A stretch of 18,567 nt of DNA, taken from NCBI GenBank assembly GCA_030043575.1, contig JASHXK010000615.1, positions 1 through 18,567 on the forward strand, given 5' to 3'. A model generated the notes under the pieces. It did no database searches and had not been told where the DNA came from. It saw nothing but the letters and a program-made list of their open reading frames with translations. How positions within the stretch are numbered: position 1 is the first letter of the stretch; each line of letters starts with the position of its first letter. Source of the stretch: Terriglobales bacterium. Its GTDB lineage: Bacteria; Acidobacteriota; Terriglobia; Terriglobales; Acidobacteriaceae. Below are positions 1 through 8,096 of the stretch, in pieces. A program made the position numbers and the translations under genes.

Positions 1-1349
1 AAGGTCGCGCCGTAAGGACGCAGATCCGACAGCGCCATACCGCTGATGATCGACCCCATGCTGTGTTCGCGGATGCCGAAGTGGAAGTTGCGCGCGCCGT
101 AGTTACCCTTCTCGAAGTCGCCGCCGTCCTTGATCAGCGTCCTGGTGGAGGGATAGAGATCGGCCGAACCGCCGAGCAGCCACGGAACCTTGGCCGCAAT
201 TGCATTCTGGACCTTCGCACTCGATTCGCGGGTTCCCATACCTTTTGCGTCGGTCGGAAACGACGGAATGTCCTTGTCCCATCCATCGGGCAGCTCATGT
301 TTCGACATCTGCTGCCACGTCTTCGCAAGGTCGGGATTCGCGTCACCCCACTTCTTGAGGTTTGCGTTCCACTCCTGCTCCCACTTGGCGCCGCGGTCGA
401 CCGATCCGTTGGTCATGTGCTCGCGAACTTCATCGGGAACGAGGAAGTGCGCGTCGGGCGGCCAGCCATAAGCGATCTTGGTGAGGCGAACTTCTTCTTC
501 GCCGAGAGCTTCGCCGTGCGCTTCCTTGGTGTCCTGGCGATTGGGCGAGCCGTAGCCGATGTGCGAGTCGACGATGACGAGCGTGGGGCGAAACTCTTCG
601 CGCTGCGCGGCGCGGATGGCGACGTCGAGGAGATCCAGATCGTTCACATCAGCGACATGCAGGACGTTCCAATGCCAGCCGCGGAAGCGCGTGGCCACGT
701 CGTCACTGAAGGCCAGCGCGGTAGGACCCTCGATGGAGATGTGATTGTTATCGTAAAACCAGATGAGGTTGGCGAGGCCGAGATGTCCGGCGATGGAAGC
801 AGCCTCGTTGCTGACGCCTTCCTCCAGATCGCCGTCGCCGCAGAAGGCGTAGATGCGATAGTCGAAGGGCTTGTAATCGCCCTTGTTGAATTTGGCCGCC
901 AGCCAGCGTTGCGCAATGGCCATGCCGACGGAGTTCGCCACACCCTGGCCGAGCGGACCGGTGGTGACTTCGAGGCCGGGGACGTGATTGTACTCAGGAT
1001 GGCCGGGGGTCTTCGACTCGAACTGGCGGAACTGCTTGATGTCGTCGAGCGACATGTCGTAGCCGGTCAGATGCAGCATGGCGTAGAGCAGCATGCAGGC
1101 GTGACCGTTGGAGAGGATGAAGCGATCGCGGCCCGGCCACTTCGGGTGGCGCGGGTTATGCCGGAGGTAACGATCCCAGAGCGTGAAGGCCAGCGGCGCC
1201 AGGGCCATAGGCGTGCCGGGATGGCCGCTGTTGGCCTTCTGCACGGCATCCATAGCGAGAGTGCGAATGGTGTTGATGCAGAGGAGTTCGAGCTGCGCAG
1301 TGTTTGCGGCGGATTGTTTGTCTTGGACGGAAACGCCGGTCGGGCTCAA
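1..1349 (-). CDS. tkt: Transketolase, N-terminal two thirds (cut by window edge)
   Basis: Transketolase moves two-carbon ketol units between sugar phosphates in the pentose phosphate pathway, using thiamine diphosphate, in the cytoplasm. About 449 residues are visible; the family is usually about 660-690, so the C-terminus lies beyond base 1. Visible motifs are SGHPGTPM (residues 41-48), GPLGQG (131-136), the ThDP/metal motif GDGDLEEG (171-178) with NN at 201-202, and the pyrimidine-domain GIREHSMG with the expected catalytic glutamate near residue 428. The start is TTG at 1347-1349: an in-frame TAG lies about 33 bases upstream, no ATG/GTG lies between, and AAAGGCGG precedes it at a fair distance. 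The next in-frame ATG is already inside the conserved domain. The gene lies downstream of the glucoamylase on the same strand, but a 463-bp repeat-bearing gap makes a shared transcript uncertain. Confidence 0.96.
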   Translation of the reverse strand, partial: MSPTGVSVQDKQSAANTAQLELLCINTIRTLAMDAVQKANSGHPGTPMALAPLAFTLWDRYLRHNPRHPKWPGRDRFILSNGHACMLLYAMLHLTGYDMSLDDIKQFRQFESKTPGHPEYNHVPGLEVTTGPLGQGVANSVGMAIAQRWLAAKFNKGDYKPFDYRIYAFCGDGDLEEGVSNEAASIAGHLGLANLIWFYDNNHISIEGPTALAFSDDVATRFRGWHWNVLHVADVNDLDLLDVAIRAAQREEFRPTLVIVDSHIGYGSPNRQDTKEAHGEALGEEEVRLTKIAYGWPPDAHFLVPDEVREHMTNGSVDRGAKWEQEWNANLKKWGDANPDLAKTWQQMSKHELPDGWDKDIPSFPTDAKGMGTRESSAKVQNAIAAKVPWLLGGSADLYPSTRTLIKDGGDFEKGNYGARNFHFGIREHSMGSIISGMALSDLRPYGAT

Positions 1350-1378
1350 TGAGGGCCGCCTTTCGTTCGGATTGTGCC

Positions 1379-1404
1379 GTCCCTAAAGGGACTCAAGAAT
1401 TATG
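1379..1404 (-). promoter_or_regulatory. Possible tkt -10 box with a palindrome at the predicted transcription start
   Basis: On the minus strand CATAAT (1399-1404) matches five of six bases of a sigma-70 -10 box, about 50 bases before the tkt start codon. The 14-base palindrome GTCCCTTTAGGGAC (1379-1392) lies where transcription would begin, as an operator might. No convincing -35 box is seen at the right distance, so this is tentative. Confidence 0.3.
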
Positions 1405-1500
1405 TTTCGTCACGCCTGTGGCGGGACGGCTATCTACGCATTCGTCGTGACGAGTGATCAGCGAGGCTCCAGTGTACTGTTTCCCCACGGACAAACCGCA

Positions 1501-1542
1501 GATCCCTCGTCGGGCTGAAGCCCTCCTCGGGATGACAACTAA
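1501..1542 (-). repeat. Dispersed intergenic repeat, GTCATCCCGA…GGGCTTCAGCCCG type
   Basis: Read on the minus strand this stretch begins GTCATCCCGA, continues with GGGCTTCAGCCCG (itself able to form a short hairpin) and ends GAGGGATC. The same layout occurs twice on the plus strand at about 8732-8770 and 8842-8881. The match is by eye with a few mismatches, so the copies are relatives rather than identical. Confidence 0.6.
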
Positions 1543-1812
1543 CAAAGGGAACGCTTATCGGCACGACTGAAGTATCTGTGTGAGAACTCTGTCGCCGCTA
1601 CGCGGCTCGTAAAATTTCCCACCGTACCCAGGACTCCGCTGCGCTCCGTCCTGGGCTAAGTTATGGCCGCGCCTACGGCGCTCGTTTGTTGCGGTTCCTA
1701 TTCCACTGCCATAAACAAAAACCTGCACTCACGCAGACACTGAAGCCGTGCCCTGGTACCGAGGCATTGCAACACAGACTTTTTAGCAGCCTATGAAGTC
1801 GTGCCCTTCTGC

Positions 1813-4263
1813 TTACGCGCTAACAGATTTCCCCACGGTCGTTCCGGTCGCACTTTTCGCGGGCTGCTCAACCTCGACAGCGTAGTCCTTGCCTTGCCAC
1901 TGATTGTCCACCGGCCAGTTGAAAGTGAAGCGCAGTGGATCTTTCTGTGCGGCGTCGACTTGAATATCAACGTATTCGATGCCCAAAGACGTCGGGGTTG
2001 AAGTGGTATCCCGCGGCGTTCTCCATTCGTCATCGGACCAGTGCAGTACAAACGGCGAAGACGCCACCACGCGCAACAAAGCTCCCGCCGGCACTTTTTG
2101 CACCTGGCGATTGATCTTCCACACTTCGATTAGTCGACGGGGATTATCGTTGCAATAGCGCTGAAATACCGGATCGATGCAATCGAAGACCTTGTTGTCC
2201 ACCATCGAGCGCAGCAATCGCACATACTCGGCGTGCGCCCACAAAAGCGGAATCGCCGCGCCAGTGGACTGACCGAAAAACATATGCTGCTCGGGAATAT
2301 CCGGGAGATCCCAGATCTGCTCGGGGAACAACCCAATGCCGGTAGCGAAGCCTTCCGCCGCACGCAAATAGATGTCGATATTCCTGCCCGCTGCCAGTTC
2401 GTAGGTGGCGCGTTCGAGCATCAGCAACGGCCACGCGTGGCCAACGCCCCACCCCTTAAACGACGTTCCGTCAGCGCGCTGACCGTAGCCATCATGGTTG
2501 TATCGCTTCCAGCATGGGCCGAAGGGTGTCTCGATCTTCAGAACCGCATCGATCACCTTGAGCGAGTCTGTGATGAGCGGATCATTCGGGCGGCGAATGC
2601 CGAAGCGCACCAATTCGAGGAAGCCGTGATCGACAATTTCATTGGCGGGATATTTGTAGCGCTCGCCAGGCTTCTGATTGGCCAAAACGATTTCGCCCTT
2701 GTCCGGATCTTCATCGCCAACTGCACCTTCCTGGCTGACGGCGGGATTGATGCGAATGTAGTGCCGCTTCACGCCGGGCAACAGCATTCCTTGATTGGTC
2801 ACCGTCCATTTCTCAACGTGCGACTCCAGAAAGTCGGCGTAGGTGCGCACGAAGTCAGCCGTACCATGATCGCCGCGCGCTTCCAGCATATCAGCGGCAC
2901 AGATCAGCGCTGCGATGTTGCTGGCGAGCGTGGACGGCGAATAACCGCCGTTTTCCTCCCAGCGCTCCTCGCGCGTGGCGGGACCTTTGCGGATCAGATA
3001 CCCGCAGGCGCGAATGACGGTGGCGTAAGGATCGAACTCGCCCAGCGCTTTGGCCTTCCACAGCCGCCAGGCCAGGATGATGGGGAAGGATACTTCGTCC
3101 AGTTGAACGCCAGTCCAGTAGGGACGGCCATCGATCCAGAAGTTCTGGAAGAAGCCTCCATCTTCGCCTTGGGCGATGGCGAGATAAATCATGGCGCGTA
3201 ACGGCGTAGTCGTGTCACCAGCAGCCATCAGGGCGCCGGTGGCATGAACCATGTCGCGGGTCCATACCAGGTGATAGCCACCCAGTTCGTCATCGCTTTT
3301 GTCTTCTCCCCAAGGAATGCTGAGGCTGGCGATCATCGCTCCGGGATAGAGTTTGTCCTCGTGCGCCAGCAGGAGGTTGATGCTGCGAGCGAAGAGCGAA
3401 GAAGCGCCGTCGGAGATCTTGCTGCGGTTCATGTCGACGATAGCAAGCCGCCGGCGAGTGCGGTGCCACTGCTCGATGAAGCTCTTCAGATTCTGTTCAA
3501 AGGGGATACACAGCGATTGGAACAAGGTGGCGCCGGCGCTGTGGCGGCTGCGGCCAAACGCCAGGCCCAGGGTAAATTCGTTGCCAAGGTTGAGGTCAAT
3601 CTTCCCTGTCAGCGCTATGTTTCCGTCCAGTGCGCTGTCGTACTCCCAGTCCATCCGGAGATTGTGCGCCAGGTCAGTCCAGCCATCGGAGGTGCCAACG
3701 TAGCCGCAGGATAGTCTGGTGAAACCGACCCGCGTTCCCAGGGCCATGTAGACATTGTCACGGTAGGCGATCAAAAAGCGCCGTCCCTTCACCAGAACGG
3801 CCTCGCCGTTGTTGTGCCAACCACCAATCTCCAGGTGAGGTGCGCAAATGACATACAAATGCAGGCGCCCTTGCCAGGCCGGCGCGGGCGTGAACTTGGT
3901 ATGAATCAGCAAGCAGTTCAAATGAGGATCGCCGATAATCCGCTTCTCGATAACGTAACGGCCATCGGGATCGGTATTGGTGATCTTGAAACCCAGGGCG
4001 TCAGGGTCCAGCAGTTCAATCGTGCTGATGGTGTTGCGGCGTTCGTCGTGGAAGAAGGTCTCGCCGTCGCTGATCATGTACTGCACGTCGCGAATCTGCG
4101 GCGTGTCGATGGTGGGATAGTAGATTTCGGTATTGACGCCGCGGGCCAGCGTATACCAGAGGCGACTCGACACGGAGTAAGCCGTTCCTACCGCATCCTT
4201 CGCACCCGCGGTCCAACGGGGTTCGATTCCTGGTCCGCCCGGGGCCGGATTCTTTCCGCTCAC
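1813..4263 (-). CDS. Glucoamylase / glucan 1,4-α-glucosidase, GH15 family
   Basis: Predicted to release β-D-glucose from the non-reducing ends of α-glucans such as starch, glycogen or maltodextrin. The 816 residues fit the bacterial glucodextranase/glucoamylase layout: an N-terminal β-sandwich domain (about 20-290), the (α/α)6-barrel catalytic domain (about 300-700) and a short β-rich C-terminal domain (about 720-800). GGYHLVWTRDM (328-338), WTGVQLDEVSFP (383-394) and RWEENGGYSPSTLA (434-447) are family hallmarks. By the WEE alignment with known glucoamylases E436 is the likely general acid; I could not place the general base. No signal peptide is seen, so it probably acts in the cytoplasm. 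The start is GTG (4261-4263) behind AAAGGAGAG, 7 bases away. It is divergent from the RpiB–AraC protein and upstream of tkt. Confidence 0.92.
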   Translation of the reverse strand: MSGKNPAPGGPGIEPRWTAGAKDAVGTAYSVSSRLWYTLARGVNTEIYYPTIDTPQIRDVQYMISDGETFFHDERRNTISTIELLDPDALGFKITNTDPDGRYVIEKRIIGDPHLNCLLIHTKFTPAPAWQGRLHLYVICAPHLEIGGWHNNGEAVLVKGRRFLIAYRDNVYMALGTRVGFTRLSCGYVGTSDGWTDLAHNLRMDWEYDSALDGNIALTGKIDLNLGNEFTLGLAFGRSRHSAGATLFQSLCIPFEQNLKSFIEQWHRTRRRLAIVDMNRSKISDGASSLFARSINLLLAHEDKLYPGAMIASLSIPWGEDKSDDELGGYHLVWTRDMVHATGALMAAGDTTTPLRAMIYLAIAQGEDGGFFQNFWIDGRPYWTGVQLDEVSFPIILAWRLWKAKALGEFDPYATVIRACGYLIRKGPATREERWEENGGYSPSTLASNIAALICAADMLEARGDHGTADFVRTYADFLESHVEKWTVTNQGMLLPGVKRHYIRINPAVSQEGAVGDEDPDKGEIVLANQKPGERYKYPANEIVDHGFLELVRFGIRRPNDPLITDSLKVIDAVLKIETPFGPCWKRYNHDGYGQRADGTSFKGWGVGHAWPLLMLERATYELAAGRNIDIYLRAAEGFATGIGLFPEQIWDLPDIPEQHMFFGQSTGAAIPLLWAHAEYVRLLRSMVDNKVFDCIDPVFQRYCNDNPRRLIEVWKINRQVQKVPAGALLRVVASSPFVLHWSDDEWRTPRDTTSTPTSLGIEYVDIQVDAAQKDPLRFTFNWPVDNQWQGKDYAVEVEQPAKSATGTTVGKSVSA

Positions 4264-4975
4264 GATAATGCTCTCCTTTGCCTGAGGGTCACGGATTGTG
4301 AAAGCTTAATCGCCAGCCGATTCCCGAGCCGGCGTCACACGCCAGTTGTCTATTCTCAACCTCTCAGCAACCACCGGCCAGAGGAGTCACTGAAAGTTCA
4401 CAAAGCAAATGCTGGGAGAATTTCAAGGCGACCTGCGGCGAAGTTCGCGGTGGCAACGGTCCAGATGCCGACTCGACCGCTCCAACAGTCGCCCTAGCAG
4501 TGTATCGCGCGTCAAGCAGCCGGCGATTCCGTAAAGAAAGGTTAAGAATTGACCTTAAGCGGCGGATTTGGACAAATTCCTGGAACTTTCTGATCTAATA
4601 TCATCAAACACAACCGGTAAGTGGCAAGAAGCGCTCCCGACTTGCCTGCTTGTGGGGAAAATCGGCCAAGAACACATTCCCACCAGTTGGTTGCCAGGCC
4701 TAATCAGCAGGGAGTTCCTCTCGTCGCTGCGCCAAGTCTCCGTCGGTTTCTATGACGTACGCAGCTGAAGCATCTCGTCTGATGTATCCGGCGGTCACGA
4801 TTGTCATCGCCAGGCATTGCGGCCTGTCAGAAGCCAATGGATCTTGCCGCCCTGCCGCCTTGCCGGAACGACTTTGCCGGCCGCCCCGAGGAAACAACCC
4901 TGGAAATCGTTTTGCGAACGCGCCTGGCCGGTGTGCTTAGCCAGGGTCAACCTAGATTGAAAGGAAGGGAAATCA
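4264..4975. other. Long divergent intergenic region, no supported gene
   Basis: These 712 bases separate the divergent starts of the glucoamylase and the RpiB–AraC protein, so both promoters must lie here. Both genes have clear Shine-Dalgarno sequences at its edges (AAAGGAGAG and AAGGAAGGGA). A locally AT-rich stretch at about 4535-4620 contains TTGACC and TAATAT elements, but none forms a well-spaced promoter. An inverted repeat GGCAAG…CTTGCC lies at 4623-4646. Open frames here are short, lack ribosome sites and show no recognisable protein. Confidence 0.5.
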
Positions 4976-5767
4976 GTGCAAATCGCAATCGCCTCTGATG
5001 AACCGGGACATGAAGCTAAGCAGCGGCTGGCTGCGGGCCTGAGTGCCGCTGGTCACGAAGTGATCGACGCTGCGCCGCCAGTACAAGGCCAGATTCGATC
5101 GGATTATGCCGAACAGGTTGCGCTGTCGGTGCTGCGGCACGATACCGAGCGCGGCATCATTATCAGCAGTCGAGGCGTAGGCGCCTCGGTCGCCGCCAAT
5201 CGCGTTCCCGGCGTGCGCGCGGCACTTTGCAGCGACGCGCATTCCGCCCATGTGGGCGCCAAGGTGGAAGGCATGAACGTCCTGGTGCTGGCCTTGCATT
5301 CCTTGCACGATGAGCAGGCCCAGGAAGTAGTCAATGCCTATCTCAACGCCACGCTGGCGCCGATCGAGGTAATAGGAGGTCTGCCTCCTCGCCGGCTGCA
5401 GCGGGTCTTCAGCCACATCCGCGAGAACGTTGCCCGCGACTTGTCGGTGACCGAACTCGCGCAAGTCGTAGGCATGAGCCAGTACTACTTCTCCAAGCTA
5501 TTCAAGATGAGCACAGGCATCACGCCTCACCAGTACGTGATGCGCCAGAGGGTGGAACGCGCGCAGGAGTATCTGCGCCAGACTCGGACGCCGCTTGCCG
5601 AAATCGCGACGCAAGTGGGATTTGAAACCCAGAGTCACTTCACCAGCGTCTTCCGCCGGCTGGTGGGAGCGACCCCGAAACACTACCGCGAGATGCACCA
5701 GGGCGGTGGACATCTGAGCGACCCCTCCAAGCAGGAATCCGGCCAGAAGTCGGCCACGGCAGCCTAA
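4976..5767 (+). CDS. RpiB/LacAB-like domain fused to AraC-type HTH: likely sugar-phosphate-sensing regulator
   Basis: This 263-residue protein joins two known folds. Residues 1-135 resemble ribose-5-phosphate isomerase B: MQIAIASDE, SDYAEQVALSV (42-52), GIIISSRGVGASVAANRVPGVRAAL in the loop region 60-84, and GMNVLVLAL (99-107). Residues about 140-240 are an AraC DNA-binding domain with both HTH units: LSVTELAQVVGMSQYYFSKLFK (156-177) and PLAEIATQVGFETQSHFTSVFRR (206-228). By comparison with E. coli RpiB, the catalytic Cys becomes S64, the GTG loop becomes SRG, the His of DH becomes E9, and the His-Asn-Asp near residues 97-99 becomes V-E-G. Isomerase activity is therefore unlikely, and ligand sensing is the inferred role. 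The start is GTG behind AAGGAAGGGA. Residues 241-263 are a polar tail. It is divergent from the glucoamylase, a plausible target. Confidence 0.88.
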   Translation: MQIAIASDEPGHEAKQRLAAGLSAAGHEVIDAAPPVQGQIRSDYAEQVALSVLRHDTERGIIISSRGVGASVAANRVPGVRAALCSDAHSAHVGAKVEGMNVLVLALHSLHDEQAQEVVNAYLNATLAPIEVIGGLPPRRLQRVFSHIRENVARDLSVTELAQVVGMSQYYFSKLFKMSTGITPHQYVMRQRVERAQEYLRQTRTPLAEIATQVGFETQSHFTSVFRRLVGATPKHYREMHQGGGHLSDPSKQESGQKSATAA

Positions 5768-5793
5768 GGTTCTCAAAGCCCATTCATAACAAG

Positions 5794-5819
5794 ACAGGCG
5801 CGACCTGGATCGCGCCTGT
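5794..5819 (+). terminator. Rho-independent terminator between convergent genes
   Basis: ACAGGCGCGA and TCGCGCCTGT form a perfect 10-bp stem with a 6-base loop (CCTGGA), 27 bases after the stop of the RpiB–AraC gene. It is followed by a weak T-rich run (TTCTGCTTCT). On the minus strand the hairpin is followed by TCTTGTTATG, so it could also serve the convergent S46 peptidase, whose stop is 25 bases away. Confidence 0.75.
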
Positions 5820-5843
5820 TCTGCTTCTCGCCGTACTGATTCC

Positions 5844-7964
5844 TTACTGCTGTTGTGCCTGCCCACTGCTCAGCCGCTGCAGCTTCTTTCTTCCCACCTG
5901 CGCCGGCATCAGCTCATTCAGCAACGTGTCGGCGTGATAGATGTTGCGCAGCGCCTCGGTAATCGAGCGGCTGTCAACTTCCACGGCGCGTGCCACCTTG
6001 TCGCTGTATTCGAAATTCCACTCCAGCGACTCGATGTTGCCGTCGAAGATGATGCCGACCACTTCGCCCGCTTTGTTGATCACCGGACTTCCCGAGTTGC
6101 CGCCGATAATGTCGGCCGTCGAAACCGTGTCGTATGGCGTCTGCAGATTGATCGCCGACTTGTATTTGATCCAGCTTTCCGGAAGCTGGTAGGGCGGCTT
6201 GCTGCCGTGCTGCGCTGCGTGCTCGTAGGCTCCGCCCATGGTGGTGAACCACGGCACGTCCTGGCCGTTGAGTTTGTAGCCGGCGATCGTGCCGTAGCTG
6301 AGCCTTAGCGTGAAGGTCGCATCCGGCGGCACGCTCAAGCCCTTCTGTGCAAACAGCGCCTTGCCGATGTTCGCGCCGCTCTGCCGCAGCACCGACTGCA
6401 CCTGGTCTTCGTCCTGATTGTGTACGGCCGCGGCATCGGGCTCGATGGCGCGCATCATCACGATCAGCGGATCGGTGCTGGCGTCAACGGCTTGCTTGCC
6501 GCCTTCAAACAGCTGCTTGCGCACCGCGACGTCCTCCAGCTTCGTGCCCTCGATTACTTCCTTGGCCCGCTCATCCGGCGTCTTGCCGGCCAGTGCCTTC
6601 TGCACATCAGGATTGTCTGCGCCCAGCACGTCGCGCATCTCGCCCAGGCTTTCGGCCAGCTCAACTTGCTCGAGGTCCTTGTAGACCGGAGCGGTGGAGT
6701 AAAGCCGCTGCTGTATCGTCGGCAATTGGGTGTCCTGGAAACCGCGAATGCGCTGGTTGCTGGGCTTCTGCCTCTCGTAGGCAGCACGCACGATGGCATG
6801 GGCGTACGCCGCCAGGTCCCCGCGGAATCCCCCGTTGGCGTCAAGATAGAACAGCGGCTTGTAAATCTGCTTCTGCACATCGACCGCCTTCGCGATCGCC
6901 GCCCACGGATCGTCGAATTCCTGTTTCCGCTGTGGATCGGAGTTCACAAACTCCTGCAGGCTTTTTTCGTCGGCCGCCTTCTTGGCCATCAGATCCTGGT
7001 CCTTCAATCCGCCCAGATAGCCGGTGACTGCCTTGAAGGCATTTTGCAACCCGAAGACATCGCTCTGCGCCTCGCGTTCGTTCTCCGGCGACTGCGCGCT
7101 GAACTTCAACAGCACGTCGACTCGCCGCGTGTAGGAATTGAGTTGCAGCGGGAACTGGTAGTCACGCAGGAAGGCCATCTGGTCCATGGTCAGCAGGCGC
7201 TGCGTGCGGCCGGGATGTCCGGAGACGAAAATCAGCTCGTTGTCGCTGGCGCCATTGGGTGACCACTTCAGGTAATTCTGCGTCTTGGCCGCCTGGCCGT
7301 TTTCGTAGGCGCGGAAGAATGAGATGTCGAGATCGTAGCGCGGATATTCGAAGTTATCGGGATCGCCGCCGAAGAAGGCGATGTCGAACTCCGGAGCGAA
7401 AACCAGCCGGATGTCGTCGTACTTCTTGTACTTGTAGAGGTTGTATATCGCGCCCGAATACAGCGTGACCATATCGCAGCGCATGCCGTTGGTCGAGCAC
7501 TCCTTCTCCAGCGAGCCGATCTCTTCGCGCTGCGCCTTGCCGGCATCCGCGGTGGACATTCCCGGCTTCACCGCCCCGTTCACCTTCGCAGTGACGTCGG
7601 TGATGTCTTCCAGGACCACAAACTCCATGCCGGGACACTTGGCTTCATCGGCGCGCGTGGGCGCATAGAAGCCCTGCTTCATATAGTCCTTGCCGGCGGT
7701 GGAAAGATCGTGAATGCACTCCTGCGCGATGTGGTGGTTGGTGAAGATCAATCCGTCCGGCGAGACGAACGACGAAGAACCATTCGGAGCGCGAGCCGAC
7801 GAGAGGCGAACGTGATCGAGCCACGCCTGGTTGGGCGCGAATCCGTACTTGGCTTGCACTTTGTCTTTGGGAAATGCATTGAACAGCCACATGCCCTCGT
7901 CGGCGTAAATCGAGTTGCCGAGGGCGAGCACGACTAGAGAGAAAAGAATAGCGATTCGTTTCAT
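5844..7964 (-). CDS. S46 family dipeptidyl-peptidase (DPP7/DPP11 type), exported
   Basis: A serine exopeptidase that removes dipeptides from the N-terminus of oligopeptides, expected in the periplasm. The 706 residues match the family length of about 700-720. Residues 1-21 are a signal peptide (MKRIAILFSLVVLALGNSIYA). Triad regions are visible: FTNHH (74-78) for His, FGGDPDNFEYPR (198-209) for Asp, and GGNSGSP (621-627) with Ser at 624. Eighteen residues on, in IIFDGN, lies G642. This site is Gly in DPP7-type enzymes and Arg in Asp/Glu-specific DPP11 (from memory of the family), so preference for hydrophobic rather than acidic P1 residues is inferred. The reading frame continues upstream to 8108, but the ATG at 7962-7964 starts a proper signal peptide behind CCGGAG; the ATG directly before it is an alternative. 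The upstream part runs into a repeat. Confidence 0.93.
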   Translation of the reverse strand: MKRIAILFSLVVLALGNSIYADEGMWLFNAFPKDKVQAKYGFAPNQAWLDHVRLSSARAPNGSSSFVSPDGLIFTNHHIAQECIHDLSTAGKDYMKQGFYAPTRADEAKCPGMEFVVLEDITDVTAKVNGAVKPGMSTADAGKAQREEIGSLEKECSTNGMRCDMVTLYSGAIYNLYKYKKYDDIRLVFAPEFDIAFFGGDPDNFEYPRYDLDISFFRAYENGQAAKTQNYLKWSPNGASDNELIFVSGHPGRTQRLLTMDQMAFLRDYQFPLQLNSYTRRVDVLLKFSAQSPENEREAQSDVFGLQNAFKAVTGYLGGLKDQDLMAKKAADEKSLQEFVNSDPQRKQEFDDPWAAIAKAVDVQKQIYKPLFYLDANGGFRGDLAAYAHAIVRAAYERQKPSNQRIRGFQDTQLPTIQQRLYSTAPVYKDLEQVELAESLGEMRDVLGADNPDVQKALAGKTPDERAKEVIEGTKLEDVAVRKQLFEGGKQAVDASTDPLIVMMRAIEPDAAAVHNQDEDQVQSVLRQSGANIGKALFAQKGLSVPPDATFTLRLSYGTIAGYKLNGQDVPWFTTMGGAYEHAAQHGSKPPYQLPESWIKYKSAINLQTPYDTVSTADIIGGNSGSPVINKAGEVVGIIFDGNIESLEWNFEYSDKVARAVEVDSRSITEALRNIYHADTLLNELMPAQVGRKKLQRLSSGQAQQQ

Positions 7965-8096
7965 CATGAGACTCCGGAGGCGGATAATCCGCGAATGGGC
8001 GTTAGCTGGGTCCGGCACAGGGAGCTCCGAACCGGTAAGCAAACCCTTGACTATAAACTCCAAAGCCAGCGGCGGGCAATGACGAGGGGTGCGTCC

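Larger units (their letters stand above)
1350..1812. other. Intergenic region with fragments of dispersed repeats
   Basis: This 463-bp gap between glucoamylase and transketolase has no convincing gene. It holds the tkt leader, one copy of a GTCATCCCGA/GGGCTTCAGCCCG repeat (1501-1542), and three half-copies of a GGCACGACT-GAAG / CTTCA-GTCGTGCC type inverted repeat: GGCACGACTGAAG near 1560, TGAAGCCGTGCCC near 1741 and TGAAGTCGTGCCC near 1794. The last two face the same way. The region looks like a mosaic of intergenic repeats rather than decayed coding DNA. Confidence 0.6.

Noticed and set aside
63..1352. 429-codon open frame on the plus strand
   Set aside because: It lies exactly opposite transketolase, has no recognisable domain, and is a GC-rich shadow frame.
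2233..3201. 322-codon plus-strand open frame inside the glucoamylase gene
   Set aside because: Antisense to a well-supported GH15 gene; no domain or ribosome site.
4568..4768. 66-codon plus-strand open frame in the divergent gap
   Set aside because: TTG start, no ribosome site, no recognisable motif, AT-rich promoter-like DNA.
4928..4945. Possible sigma-54 promoter (TGGCCGGTGTGC) before the RpiB–AraC gene
   Set aside because: The GG-to-GC spacing is wrong for the -24/-12 pattern.
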